A DNA stretch of 64,000 nucleotides from Kappaphycus alvarezii (Eukaryota > Rhodophyta > Florideophyceae > Gigartinales > Solieriaceae): NCBI GenBank assembly GCA_002205965.3, contig NADL03000662.1:1364001-1428000 (forward strand), in the 5' to 3' direction. The notes under the pieces are model-generated. The model made no database searches. It saw nothing but the letters and a program-made list of their open reading frames with translations, and was not told the DNA's origin. This document shows, one piece after another, positions 23,541-35,600 of this stretch (the first letter of the stretch is position 1; each line of letters starts with the position of its first letter). Position numbers and translations under genes: made by a program.

Positions 23541-25794
23541 CCGGAGTCAAAGATGTATTGGGTGTAGTAGCAAAGCTATACAGTACAATTTGGGGTATAA
23601 TTTCCTGAAATAGCTTACATCACTGCTGCAACTTCTACTTCTTCGGTGGTAGCGCTACGGAAACTAGTTTTCCTTCCCATTGTTTCAAAAAGTGCAAGAC
23701 ACCATGTCTTCCAAATGACGATCACAAATACTGCAAACAGAGCCGTCAGCTCGAACAATTGCAAACGCTGCAGTAATGAAAACATTTTAGGGGAGGGCTT
23801 TTCGCAGGGACAGGTAATCACTCAGCGAAAGATGTGAATAGTGCTGTACGAGGGGAGGGGAATAGTTGTGCTGAGAAAACTGACGTCTTCAGGTTTACTG
23901 CGAAGACAAGACTGGACCTCCTTGAGACAAACCGGGGTAATAAATTCCTTCTGATGGTCAAAGCATCTATGCCAACATTTCGTTCTCCCTTGCCGCTTGA
24001 ATGGCTCCTACGGTTTCCTCAGGATGTACATCCTATCGCAAACTAATCCCTTCCCCCTTTATTTAATGGAATTAACCCTTCTACTGGAGAGGGTTCTTCT
24101 ACAATTTCCAAAAACACAACGGGCAATTTTTCATTTCAGGTAGTAAGTAACACATAAAACATCGCTCCGAGAAATATCCCAAATTTTTCTCTTCAACGAA
24201 AACATGAGAAAAAAAGGAAAAACAGAAATAAAACCAAGTTGATGCCCACCCCATGTCGAAAAATAGCACAGCAATAGCTTCAGGTCGCGCCATTTTTGGC
24301 AAGAGGGATTGACAGCAGAGTTTGCGGATACCAAGTTGTGTCCGTTTTATAAAGAATATATTGCGCTGGGTGCGGTCGGACAGAGTTGCCGCTTGGCAAA
24401 CCTTTGATGGAGTAAACTGTCTAAGAAAAGAACTGGACGTTTATTGTGGACGGGGGAAAAGTGTCTCACCAAACGATTTTCGCCAGGGGCAAGACTGTCG
24501 CGATGGCTTTCTTCCACTTCTGCAAGAGGAAAACTGTAGCTGAATACGAAAATGAGCTTGCCCTTGTAACAGAAGAGAAAAGGTGCGGAAGAATTATGAG
24601 CTTAGTTCCAAGTACAGCTTGGAAAACAATTTCAGAAAGTTGTTCGAAGAGCAAGCAGCTTGGCTGAAATGTAAGAGAAATGCATTCCTAAAGCATGACG
24701 GTAAGAAAGCACTCAGTATTATAAAGTAACCAGTTATGCTTGGCATAATGCACTGCGGTACCAAGTTGGCGAAATGGTTTGGCAAGAGTAGTCGCATGAG
24801 TCGGTAAGTTCTGACTAGGTGAAGCAACCAAGACGTTGGGGGGCGTAAGGTCCAAGTTCAGGGATTACGTGCAGTCCGGAACTGGCGAGAAAAGATCACA
24901 TGAGTGCCTCGGCTTTTCGAACGAAGGAACAGCGGGGAGCGGAACATGGGTGGCTGACTGGCATGGAGACGCGGAGAGGTCATTATCGAGCGCGGTGCAG
25001 GCTCAAGAAGGGGCTGACTTGATGATGCGGCGGCGGGGGCGGCTTACAGGGAGGGGAATGCGGAGAGGGACTGGCTACCCAGGCGAACGGGGAAGCACGA
25101 CAGGATCCACTCTTCATCGGTGAGTGTAATGCTGTTCATGGACTCCGAGGGCCGTTTTCATCAAAGTCAAAGACAGCGCTCGTAGAGAGCAGCGTGCCAG
25201 AAAGGCGGAATACGTGTGCCACCATCCAGATCGGATATATCTTCTAAGAGTAAACACCCAAACCTTTCTCCTTCCCCCACGCAGGTAAAAGTGCAACGGC
25301 AATGCATGTGAAAGTTTGCACGCGGATTGCGAGCGCAGTGTTGCAGCGAGGGGGTGGTGCCGTTAGCTTATGCTTACACTAGAGCACACTTAAGGGACAG
25401 AGCCATGTCGCTCAAAGACGATATGAGTCCGAGATGTTGTTTAAGATGTACAGCCATTATACGATCCTAGTAATCTCCGGCATCTGGAAGGCTGTAGAGG
25501 GGTTCGACCTATTTGGGTATTTTGTCATCTGGTAATAGCAACTGATTGAGGTGTCGTAAGTAGACATTTCGGCAAAGACTTTTCGATAGTTGAAGGTAAG
25601 CTTGACTAAAGTCGTCGCCTTACATGTAGAATTTGTGAATTGCCGCGAGTGGAGCGAGGAATCGAGTCCAATATTGTCTCAAATTTGGAGAATTATGAAC
25701 CAAGAGGTTTTAATCCTTATCGATGCCCTTGTACGATGAGTAGAGCTCTGAAGATGAATAAAGAAGAGGAAAACTTTACTGCATTACTATCGAA
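23541..25794. other. No supported gene
   Basis: Short ORFs only. One minus-strand ORF (23821-23615) could encode a 68-residue peptide with one hydrophobic helix (LFELTALFAVFVIVIW), but nothing else supports it. A plus-strand run at 24446-24667 looks like a decayed coding fragment with no identifiable family. Confidence 0.3.
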
Positions 25795-27516
25795 GGTCCA
25801 GCGCAGGAACCGACTATGTTGATAGCGAAGTGCTAACCGGGCGGTCCACGTCTGCCACATGCACAGGTGTGCGGGACACTTAAGCGTTCGCCAGTGGCGA
25901 CCAGATCGTGTAAGTAATTCGCCGATAAATCCTCGTTCTGATAACACCAACCGATGTATGCAGCCTCTCCGCGATGCGCGGGAGGAATTCCTCTATGAAG
26001 AGGATAGTAGCGGGGAAGGCGAACCCAGGGAATCAAAAGCCAGCGGTTCGAAATCGAAATTGGGGGCCTGTGTAGGGTTATCGGAAGGGGTCGGGAGTCG
26101 ACGCGACAGTTTGCGTCCCAGGTCAGTGACCTTGTTGCGGTGCGCAACTGAAGCAGCACCTCCCACTTCTCTGGTAGCCCTTGATTGTACGTCGGCCTTG
26201 AATGGTGAGACGACAGTGACGTCGCAGGCGATGGGGCGCTTCGCAGTGCGTTGGGAGCTGGCGGTGGCTGGACGAGGATGTCAGCGGGTTGTAGCTCAGT
26301 GCCTGGCACTAGGAGCGGAACCTCAAACTGGCAGTCCAGACCGGCTGCACGGGCGATAGGCCGACAATGACGTTACGTAGCGAGTCATGCCGGTGCTTGC
26401 GACCGAAACCAGAAGGACACAGGTCCACTGTGTGGTCTCCTAGCCTGTCCATGGGTCGTTTGCAATGCTCACAGTTCGGAAGGAGCGAGCCATCGTAAAC
26501 AGAGAGTCCAAGGTAGCGACGTACCATGGTCTTCCAGTGTACTGCCGACACATCCGGGTCGGTGGTGGGATGCACGAGAAATGCGGCAGCGGGGCCTTTG
26601 CGGAATGCGAGGCCGCGTATTGGGTTCGTCACTGCGCGCGGCGGTGTGATCGTGGTTAGGGCAACCAACCCAGACTTCATCGTTACAGTGTGCCTTGGCC
26701 AGCGCCTCCAGCTGCACATCCTTTAGGTAGGTTTGCACCTGGGTGTGCGCCGCAGAGAGGGGAATAGGGTCGAAGAAGCCCAGGTCGACGGAGTAGGGAT
26801 GGCCGGGTATGCGGAGGACAAACTCGCGCATGGGCACGGCAGCATGGCGGAAGAAGAACGACTTATCTTGGCGACATCGAGGGCCAGTGAGGGCGGTGGG
26901 GCGTGGTCCGATGTGTGCCCCGGACCTGACACGGACAGGTGCTGCATCGATGAGACTTGCGGCAGCGGCACCGTGAAGGAATGGTTCGGTAAGTGAGAAG
27001 CCGAGATCACCACGTCGGAAGGGCAGTGTGGCCTGCGACCATGCTTCGTCCGACAGCGTGATACCATGAAGCTCGGTAAAGTACGTCCGTTGAAGGTCGT
27101 CAAAAGCTTCGGCAGCGGTATGGGCGTGTGTTGGATCGGCAAGTTTGAAAACATGGTCTAGACAAGCCGACGCGCCGGCGCGATGCATGTGATAGAGTGT
27201 GCGGGGGTCGGCGACCTTGTGGAGCAGCAGCAGGAGCTGTGCGGCGGCAACTTTCAATTTTGCGCGGAGGAACGAGTCGGTGAACCCCCGGTTGCCGAGC
27301 GGCGCCCCCAAAAGTTCAAACCCGTCCGAGGAGCACTCTGGAGGCGGAACTCACGGAGAAAGGCTTCGCGCTCTGGTTGTCGCACAGTTGGCCAGAAGAT
27401 GCGAGTTTTGTCCGTGTTAACGTGCAGGCCGTAGGCAGGTCCCTCGTCCCGAAAGATGCGAAGGACACGCCGAAGGTCGGGCAGGGATCCCATGAGGGTG
27501 CCGTCGTCAGCATATC
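25795..27516 (-). pseudogene. R2-type non-LTR retrotransposon, subfamily B copy 2 (longest)
   Basis: This is the most complete copy. It begins exactly at the reverse transcriptase active site: YADD at 27514-27503, followed by GTLMGSLPDL and GLHVNTDKTRIFWP. The base triplet just upstream is a TGA and nothing upstream resembles the fingers, so it is 5'-truncated. A frame change near 27315 leads into the thumb (GAPLGNRGFTDSFLRAKLK ... CLDHVFKL ... AFDDLQR ... DEAWSQATLPFRRGDLGFS) to about 26560. The frame shifts again to a Cys/His finger CEHCK-x8-DHTVDLC and RHDSLRN (near 26370). It then shifts to LQPADILVQP (near 26285) and a degraded D-V-T strand. The order RT, finger, RHD helix, PD-D/ExK endonuclease is that of R2-like elements. 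The 3' end near 25795 coincides with that of the copy ending at 62531. Confidence 0.8.
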
Positions 27517-27519
27517 AAT

Positions 27520-28470
27520 GGTTCAGGATACTTTTTGTGCTTTATCAATAGACTAGGGGATTTTGGGGATTCACACGGAGTTCCTACAAAGATCAAGAAC
27601 CTGAAATGATGGGGTTCAGATTACCTTCATCAGGCTTCATTCAGGCCTGAATACAGTATTTCACTTTGCCCCTGGAAAACCCATGCAGCAAATTGCTTCC
27701 CTAACCTGCAAAGATGAACGTCACTTGCCGATCTTACCAACACCAAACCATCCACACCTTGTGCTCCCTCTACATCACCCCTTCCCAGCCATGGCCCCGC
27801 TCGCTTAGTCCTGCCTCCCGCTCCCTCCTTGTGCTGCTGAGGACGCCGACGCCTGCGCGTCACGAGGAAGCTCTCAGGTTGATCCAGTCCCGCTGTCCCG
27901 CCGTCGGCCTCTTCCTCAAAAGCTACTTAAAGCTCTGATCTTCTCCTCTGCCACACCCACCCTATCCCCATCCGCCTTCACATCATGATTTCCCCATCCA
28001 GAAACTCACAACGGCTTCGAACAAATAGGTACTCCGTCGGAGACTGTCTCTTCACCACCTCACCAACTCAAGTGAAGAAGAATTCATTTACCGTATATAT
28101 TTACCGTGCCCCTCCGCTCCTCGCCCCCGTCGCTCCTCCCGTCTCGCCCGCTCCTTCTCTGCCTCGTGTCATGCCCCAAGCGTGGAGACAATAAGGAACC
28201 GTAAGCCCCGACCCTAAGCGTTCTGGGCGACCACCCCGCCGGTCTGGACACACTCCTCACTCCGGCATTTCACGTGCAGTCCAAGCAGCAGGCCCCGACT
28301 CCACCCCGAGTTGCCCAGCTGACACCCCACGTTCCCCGCCTGCGGAAGCCTTGATGACCTCCGAGACCATCGAGCCTACTCAGGACACGGGGCCCCCCGA
28401 GAGTGTCACCCAAACCCCCGCACAAGACCCGTCCTCCTAAGCTCCACCACTATGGAAGCGTCGACTAATA
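27520..28470. other. No supported gene; Pro/Ser-rich open stretch
   Basis: From about 27.7 to 28.4 kb the plus strand is pyrimidine-rich and encodes Pro/Ser-rich low-complexity translations, with a 74-codon ORF at 27714-27938. It might be the N-terminal region of a retroelement ORF, since such regions are often Pro-rich, but I see no motif that shows it. Confidence 0.25.
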
Positions 28471-28474
28471 TCCC

Positions 28475-28985
28475 CGCTGCCCTGCCCACCCCGGATGATA
28501 TTCTTCGCACCCATAACAGAGCGAGTCATGGCGGTGACGACGGCCGAAACCAGGCAGCAGAGGTCGGCGGCGTGATCCCCGAGGGTATCCAAGGGGCGGT
28601 CACAGTGGTGGCAGTTGAGGGGCATCGAGTCATAGTACACTGGCAGTGCGAAGTGACGGCGGAGCATGGTCTGTCAGTGTGTTGTGTCCACCTTTGTTGC
28701 TGCCGTAGGGTGGGCGAAGAGAAAGGCGCAGCGGCGGAACGCTACGCTAAGGATGCGATGGCGGACTTCGGCGTCGCTGTGAGCGGTCGGGTTTGGGGCG
28801 GTCGCCCAAGCTTCGTCGTACCAATGAACTCTTACCAGCGCCTTTTGCTGCACCCGCTTGAAAAGGGTTAGAGTGTTGGTGGGTGAAGCAGCTAGAGTGG
28901 GAGGGTCAAGGGTCGAAAACGCCGAAAAATCATTAAGAAAATTAAGTTTGACACGGGGACTTTCGAGGGGAACGACATACACTGC
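28475..28985 (-). pseudogene. R2-type retroelement fragment, subfamily B copy 3
   Basis: Reading leftwards: VQQKALVRVHWYDEAWATAP (28860 region), RHRILSVAFRRCAFLFAHPT, then FALPVYYDSMPLNC and the finger CHHCDRPLDTLGDHAADLC near 28610. After a one-base shift GFGRRHRHDSL follows. Similarity stops there, so both the reverse transcriptase and the endonuclease are missing. The linker block (ARVHW/VHWYDE...) matches the copies at 26.7 and 44.7 kb. Confidence 0.65.
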
Positions 28986-29224
28986 CGCTATAATGATGAA
29001 GCAACCCTCAGAATGCGGGTGTATCAGCTATACATGTACAGTACAGTATATTTTTAAAAACTAGTATGTACTGTACACTACATATTCCGTAAGTACAGCA
29101 CTGTACTGTACAATACGTCGAGTATTGGAAAAGATAAGGACATTGCATTTATTTCTGCAAGGAGTGGCTGATTGGCGATTCGGCAAACCTGGATAGTAAA
29201 GTGTATATCGCATTCATCGACGAC

Positions 29225-29965
29225 ACAGGCCTTCGCCAGGAAGCATTGCATAACCTTTGATATGGGAGGGTCTTCACTCTTTTTGTCGAGCATACGCCGC
29301 GAGATGCCACAGCTGCCGCGTATATGGCGATCCTAACGAGTCGACAGCAGTGGCGCAAAATTCCATCCTAGCCTCGATCGTCCTGCCAGTTCCTCGCCAA
29401 CAATGGCTGCCACTTTCATGGCCAAGTCCCTCTTCTTCCGCTCTTCAACTGCATTGGCAACAGCTCGAGCTTCCCGTGCTCTCATTGACACATAGCTCCC
29501 TTGGAGGAGCGATGATGCAGTGACGTCTTACGCCAGTGGGAGAGGGGGCGGCGTGCTCGCTGCATCAGAAAGCGGTTGCACTAAAATGTCCGCGGATCGC
29601 GCGTCCAGTCCAGGAAATAGGTACTTCACCTCGCAATGAACGCTGACTCCTGCTGCGTTGGACGGCTCTCCGGCAAATACCTTCGCCACTACTGTGTGCC
29701 GGATGGTCCGTCCAAGACAATTTTTGAAAAGTCTGCCGCATGGTCTGCCGTATGGTCTCCTGAATGATATACTGGTCGGCTAGTCAGCTCTGCCGACGGC
29801 GTAGGCCAAGAGCTCTGTATACCGCACAAGTGCGACATTGGCAACCATACGGTACTATCACTGCAGCCTTGGCCAACCCGCACATTCGTTAGGGATGCCT
29901 TCGAGATGAATGTAGCACGTAACATGGCCTCGATTGACAGATCAAGACTCACCTACAGCCTCACC
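29225..29965 (-). pseudogene. R2-type retroelement 3' end, subfamily C copy 1
   Basis: Reading leftwards: CRTC near 29835, then in a shifted frame GDHTADHAADFSKIVLDGPSG (29760-29700). Next come VHCEVKYLFPGLDARSADILVQP (29637-29570), a stop, and DVTASSLLQGS. NAVEERKKRDLAMKVAAI and GRSRLGWNFA follow at about 29440-29350. Its plus-strand neighbour at 30.0-30.67 kb carries the same blocks, so the two are back-to-back copies with their upstream ends 35-40 bp apart. RSADI and DVT are the endonuclease catalytic blocks. Confidence 0.65.
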
Positions 29966-29999
29966 ACGCTTCCGTCTGTGGTCAGCCGACCGTACGACA

Positions 30000-30670
30000 A
30001 GATGTGGACAGTGATGTCACGTTGCACCTGGAGTTCGCATGCTTGATGACGTTGTGCCGCTGCAGTGCGGAAGTGCAACAGGCCCATGCACCATATCGGA
30101 GACCATGTAGCGGTTCTTTGCAAAAAGGTCCAAGATGGACCAACCGGCAGAATGCTGGAGTGCAGGTATTTGGGCCGACAACTGTTCAAGGCTGCAGGAG
30201 TCGGCCTCGAATATGAGGTGAAGTACTTACTTCTCGGAGTGAAAGCATAGGCTGCTGTCATCCTAGTGCACCCAAGGTCTGACGCCACAACACCTCGCCG
30301 CCTCTCCCGGTGGCGCACGACGTCACAGTAACATCGCCATGCCAAGAGAGTTCTATAGGGATGGGAGCACGCCAGGAGCATGTTGTTGCTGATGCAGCGG
30401 AACGACGAAAGAATAGCGCGTTTGCGAGCAAGGTGGCAGACATTCCTGACGAAGCTCTGCCTGGACGATCGAGATTAGGATGGAAGATTGTGCAATTAGC
30501 TTTCGACTTACTAGGTTCACGGTCCGCGACTACGTGCACGGAAATCGAATGCGCGGCAGCTGTCGCGACTCGCAGTGGATGCTGGAAGGGAGGAGTGAAG
30601 ACTCGAATCCATCAGAAACCAACTTACGTCATATGGTCCATGCGCGCGGCGTCTACAATACGTCGCGCCC
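30000..30670 (+). pseudogene. R2-type retroelement 3' end, subfamily C copy 2
   Basis: The finger CNRPMHHIGDHVAVLC and KKVQDGPTGR (30075-30150) are followed by LFKAAGVGLEYEVKYLLLGV, a stop at about 30250, and AAVILVHPRSDATTP in place of the RPADI block. A frameshift then opens MAHDVTVTSPCQES (30310 on), with DAAERRKNSAFASKVADI and GRSRLGWKIVQLA. It mirrors the minus-strand copy at 29.2-29.97 kb throughout. Confidence 0.65.
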
Positions 30671-30699
30671 ATAGAATGCAGAGTTAAGACACCCCATTG

Positions 30700-32640
30700 A
30701 AAATTGGTTTTGCAGAGGTTTGCGTGTCTGTTGTTTCAGTACGGTTAACAATGACTTTGTCTGCTACACCTACCCTTCGTGGTTTTGTCGTCCCTGCAAC
30801 ACGCCAACTTTAGGCACCGGAGTCAAACTTTGGTTGTTAGGGACTGCGACATTGCAGTCATACATCGATGATAAACGAAGCACGGATTTTCGGTAGAGCA
30901 CAAATAAAAACCCCTCCTCTTCCCAGCAAAGACCTCAGCCCTGCCCACATTGGCATCCACGCCACCTGTGATACCCATGCAACATCACGATCATTACGCA
31001 TGATCTTTAGGGCCTGCAATCGCGCAAGGGTCACTGAGCCTGGAAGAGGGGCTGTGGATATCGGCTCAGGAACGAAATCCGAGACCTTGAGCGCCTTTTC
31101 AAGTGCTGACTCGTGAATTTCTCCGATGACTGTTGTTGCGCTATTTGTCCTTCGCGTTCCAGCTCATCGGGCTGGACTCACTGAGCAGAACGCCCTTAGT
31201 CATAGATTCACCTCCGCGACGAGTTTTTCCCGCACATTGTGCGCATATTTCGCAGTCGTGTCGGAACGATACAACAGCGAAGCTACCAGCCCCTCAGCGC
31301 ATCCACGGGACCTAAGTTTTTGCAGCGATCATACTCTGACCGCTCTTGCACTCTCCTGACATCGAACACACGGTCTGCCTTCATCCGAAAAGGGAGCATC
31401 GTCCCAGTGCAATGCAGTGCAATGCAGTTATTCACCTAATCTGCGACGACCTAGAGAGCTGGTGGAGGCACTGTATGTTTGCACTGTTCGTACCTCACGC
31501 AGTTGCCGTTCACGTACTGTACCCTTGTCTCTCTATATCCCTATTCCACAGGAGGATGGGAGAGCGACAGGGCAGTATCGGGAGAAGCGCTACAAGCTTC
31601 TGTCAACGATGCCAATCCCGTGCCAAGCCCGTACCAACTTCAGTGGCAATCAAGCTCATCGCGATGTCAGCGTTTCCGTAGCGAGCGCTTCACAAAAACC
31701 TTGTTGCAGCAGGCTGCAACCCTTCGTTCGCACTTGCGACTTCACGTCTACTTTGCAAGTATGTCTGTATGATTGATGATTTGTACTCATCTCGATCCGT
31801 GCGGTGCCAACTTGAACATGCGGAGTACATGCATTCAATGTACACCTGATCCTTAGCCAGGATATTGGAGCTCGGTCTTTGTTGCACAAGGGCGCACTGC
31901 ACAGGGTTGCAACAAAGCAGCGTCGATTTCAGCTTTGTTTTCAGCTGCTTCGCTTCTGCGCCTTGCATTAGAAGTTTTCCGCGCGAGGTGAAAGGGCGAC
32001 TTTGCTACAATTTGTTCGAACTGTAGTTCATTTTCTGACATTATTTTCTAACAGAGGCACTTGCATTTCGCATTTCAGTGATCGAATCAAACCCAGCCTT
32101 GCATATTGCACGATACAAGGGCAGAGCTGCTTTCCTTCCTCAAAGCCGCCATTCTCGCATTCCATTCTAGCATGGTGCTGCTTGCCTCCTCGCCTGCTTC
32201 CATACCCAAAATGCTCTCCTCATATCAATGCATGTCCATGCCCTGCACTTGACCAAAAACCTAATCTCCGACCGTTGACTCGCGACGCTTCCGCGCCCGC
32301 TTTTTGACCCGCTCTCACCATAACCTATGTCAAGTGCACTTGAAAGAGTTCGCCTTTTTGAGACCGTCGCTTTGTGCCCTCGAACATCCTACGTTCCATG
32401 GCCTCTGATATTGTCTAGAATCGTGTCCCTGGATACGAAGTATTGTCCTCAATACCACCGACCAATTCCTATTCACAATCAGAGGCCGTACTACGTACCA
32501 AAGTCTTTCCTTATCCTGTCTACAGAAAACGCCTCCCCTTGTTGGTGTCCCAGTGTGTAACTAGCGGCCCACTTCTTCCTTTGCATCAGCGCTATCAACA
32601 AGCAGCAAATAGCATACATCTTTCCAATTGTCCCACTGAT
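30700..32640. other. Upstream region of the REJ gene; no firm gene
   Basis: Many overlapping short ORFs on both strands. A minus-strand start at 32041 (MSENELQFEQIVAKSPFHLA, 62 codons, with a possible frame-shifted extension to 31690) faces away from the REJ gene and could be a small divergent gene, but there is no domain. No TATA box or tandem repeat stands out upstream of 32652. Confidence 0.3.
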
Positions 32641-32651
32641 CTTGAATAAGG

Positions 32652-35600
32652 ATGACGCGGCAGCGCTGCCGCTCACGGCGCTTGGTCCGCATAACTGCGC
32701 CCATGCGCCTTGTGTTGCATATAGCGGCCATGTTGTGTATATGCATGGCAGTGGACAGCGCCAAGATAGGGCACACTTCTCTAGACATGATTCCGATTGC
32801 CGTTGCGCCACCGTCAACGCATATGGATTCGATACCGGTTGGTATGAGGGAATTGTTTGAGCGAGTGGATGCGCCGGCGCCGATTGTGCCGTTTGGTAGT
32901 TTGATTCGGACGGTGGTGTTGGAGGAGGGAGAAGCGGATGACGAGTTTTCACTATCGTTTATGCCGGAGACTGGAAGGAATGTTAGCGACTATGTGGTCA
33001 GTGTGGAGAGTGATAATCACGCCGTGCTTAGGGATGACGATGTCGCTATCGCGCCGCCTGTGCTTATGGGGGCTGGTCGCGTGAATTATACTGTGAGTAT
33101 GTCGTTTGAGCAACAGGTTGGGAAGGTGGGAGTTGCGATTGTTTTTCGACGACACGATCGCAGCTTGTATGCCAGTGTTACCGTGCGTTACTTGGTTTGT
33201 GGCATCTCATTTTTCGCCATTGACAGGAAGACGTCAAAGCGTACTTTTGTTGTCAATAACGAGTTTGCGGTGGAGTCCTTTAGCAAACTTGCCGATGATG
33301 GCTTGCTCGTGTTTTACACGCTTATTCAATTTCCAGATGGTTCGACCTCTGAGACAGCAGTTGGCACTCAGGAAAAGGTCCCAGACCTTTCGAGTATACA
33401 GACGACAATAGAAGGCGATGAGCTACTCGCCTCTCAGAGTTTTGAGGCTTGTTTAGCGGGTCACACCCAGAAATTTCCGAATGGAACTATTTCTCTAGCT
33501 GGGTCATGCAGTTTCGGGTTTACGCCGATGAAGACAGATGAACCATTGTATCTTGGCATTCGACTTTTACATTATCGGACTGGCATTGTTGAGATACGCT
33601 TCAAATGGGAAGATTTTACAGAGGCCACCGTCACTGGTGAGATCTTTGAGACAAGCCTCAAGATTCGGGTACTCGGAAAGGCGCCGGCGTCTATAGTTTC
33701 AATCACACCATCTGGGCCTTTCAGGAGGAGTGGCGGACAGTTGCTAGAATGCTTCGTGATCAATGACTTCCCAGAGTACATCTACCACTTAAGGATTGGG
33801 AATGTAACAATTTCCCCTTCCACTCGAATAGTTGCAGCTGACGGGAAGACAATGCTTTCCTTTGTGACGCCGATCGGGGAGGGGCGAAATGTTCCATGGG
33901 ACTTGTCTTATTCGACCAAGGAGTCCCAAGACCAGACGTCTTGTGCCTGGGCTGGGGAATCGGGCAGGTTTGTATTTACCTATTTGGAGGAGGATGTCTA
34001 CATCAAGTCCTTGACTCCAAAGTATGGTCCCATAGCAGGGGGAACCCTGGTCACCTGCGACGGATATTTTGGGGAGTTTAACGTTTCCTCCAGGAGCGGT
34101 GACGAAATTATCCTTGGCTCATACTCCTTAGAGAAGAAGTTTATTGTTTCGGTGACGAGGACTTCCCTCGTATTCACGATCCCGTCAAAGGAAGAGGTAC
34201 AATCCAGTTATTTTGAGCTGGAATGTTTCGTTATTGTCCACGGCATTCGGTCGAACTCTGTCCATTTCACCTTTGAATCCCTGACGGCAGTAACTATTGA
34301 CATCACTGGGAGTTCGTATGAGGAGAGCAACAATACATTCATGGTCCCAATGTGCGGCTCTGGGACTGTTGGAACTGAGAACCAGTCAATTAGTTTGTTT
34401 GCTGGTGTGAATAAGGGAGCGTCGCTTAGTACTTTGAAGTTTGAGTGGCGAGTAGTTGTCTTGTCAACAAGGGCAGAAATCATAAGAGCATTTGGATCGT
34501 TAGAGGCTCAGTCCCTGACGATCTCTTTATCGGAATTTACCGTTTTGGAAACCTACGAGGTAATTGTCTCGGCCTCGGATGAGCGTTTCAATACACATAT
34601 GAAGGATTCGATACGAATACAGCCGACTAAGCTAAAGAAACTCGGAATCGGCTTATCGTTAGACCATTCGAGGACGATATCCTTACCCCCTGTCGATACC
34701 AGAATCTCGGCCACTGTAACAGATCTAGGAGAATGTCAAGCGCACAACAAGAGATTATCATACGACTGGACGTATATGTCTGTTACAAAGTCTTTGACGT
34801 CAACAAGCACGGAGGTCGATATTAGCAATCCGAGCCCACGCCGTCTGGGAAGAGAATATATCATTCCCAGCAATCAATTGGTGTATGGGAAGCATAAAGT
34901 CAGTGTCAAGGTGTACTACACGGATGATCCAAGCACGTATGGAACTGCTACAACATGGCTAGACGTGGAGCCTGCCCCTTTGCAGGCTGTTATCGCAGTG
35001 GTGAGAGTTTCGTACAAGTATCGTCATCTCAAGATTTAGCAATGACCGGTATACTCTCATACGACCCGGACGACATCTCAATAAGGGGAGAAAAGTCTCG
35101 TACCAGTGGCTATGCGAGATGTCCATGGGGTGGTGGAGCAATGTTTACAGCCGTAACAACCTGTCCAACGAGATTTTTGCCGCAAACTAACAAGGAGCGC
35201 TTCAAACTTTCTTCGGACACATTGAATTCCGTTCGGTACATGAACGGCACAATTCACGTCAAATACAGTCTAGTTGTACGGAAGAACTACAAGGGTTTGG
35301 AGTCCGGGCCTCATCGCGAACGTCGCAGATTGTGGAAGTTGTGCACACTCATGAATTGTTTGCAACGAGAGGTGCCCTGTCTGTGACTGGGTCTGATGGC
35401 CGAGCTTTGTTAACAAGAAGTGTCCCCTATTACGATGACTTTGTGATGTCTGTCGACAATGAGCCAGGAAGCGCTTGGCGATTCCGAGTGCGGGAACCAG
35501 CCACAGAAGCATTCAGCTTTTTACAAAACCCAAGCAATCTTCTTGTGACGCCGGCATTTTACAGACCGAATGACTTTATAGCCGGAAGATTTGCCTTGGG

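Noticed and set aside
25859..26996. Plus-strand ORFs of 87-166 codons (and similar at 62577-63175)
   Set aside because: Antisense shadows of the minus-strand R2-type relics, present in both copies for that reason.
29689..29952. Minus-strand 87-codon ORF as a separate gene
   Set aside because: It carries the GDHTADHAADF finger block of the subfamily C relic and ends where that relic shifts frame.
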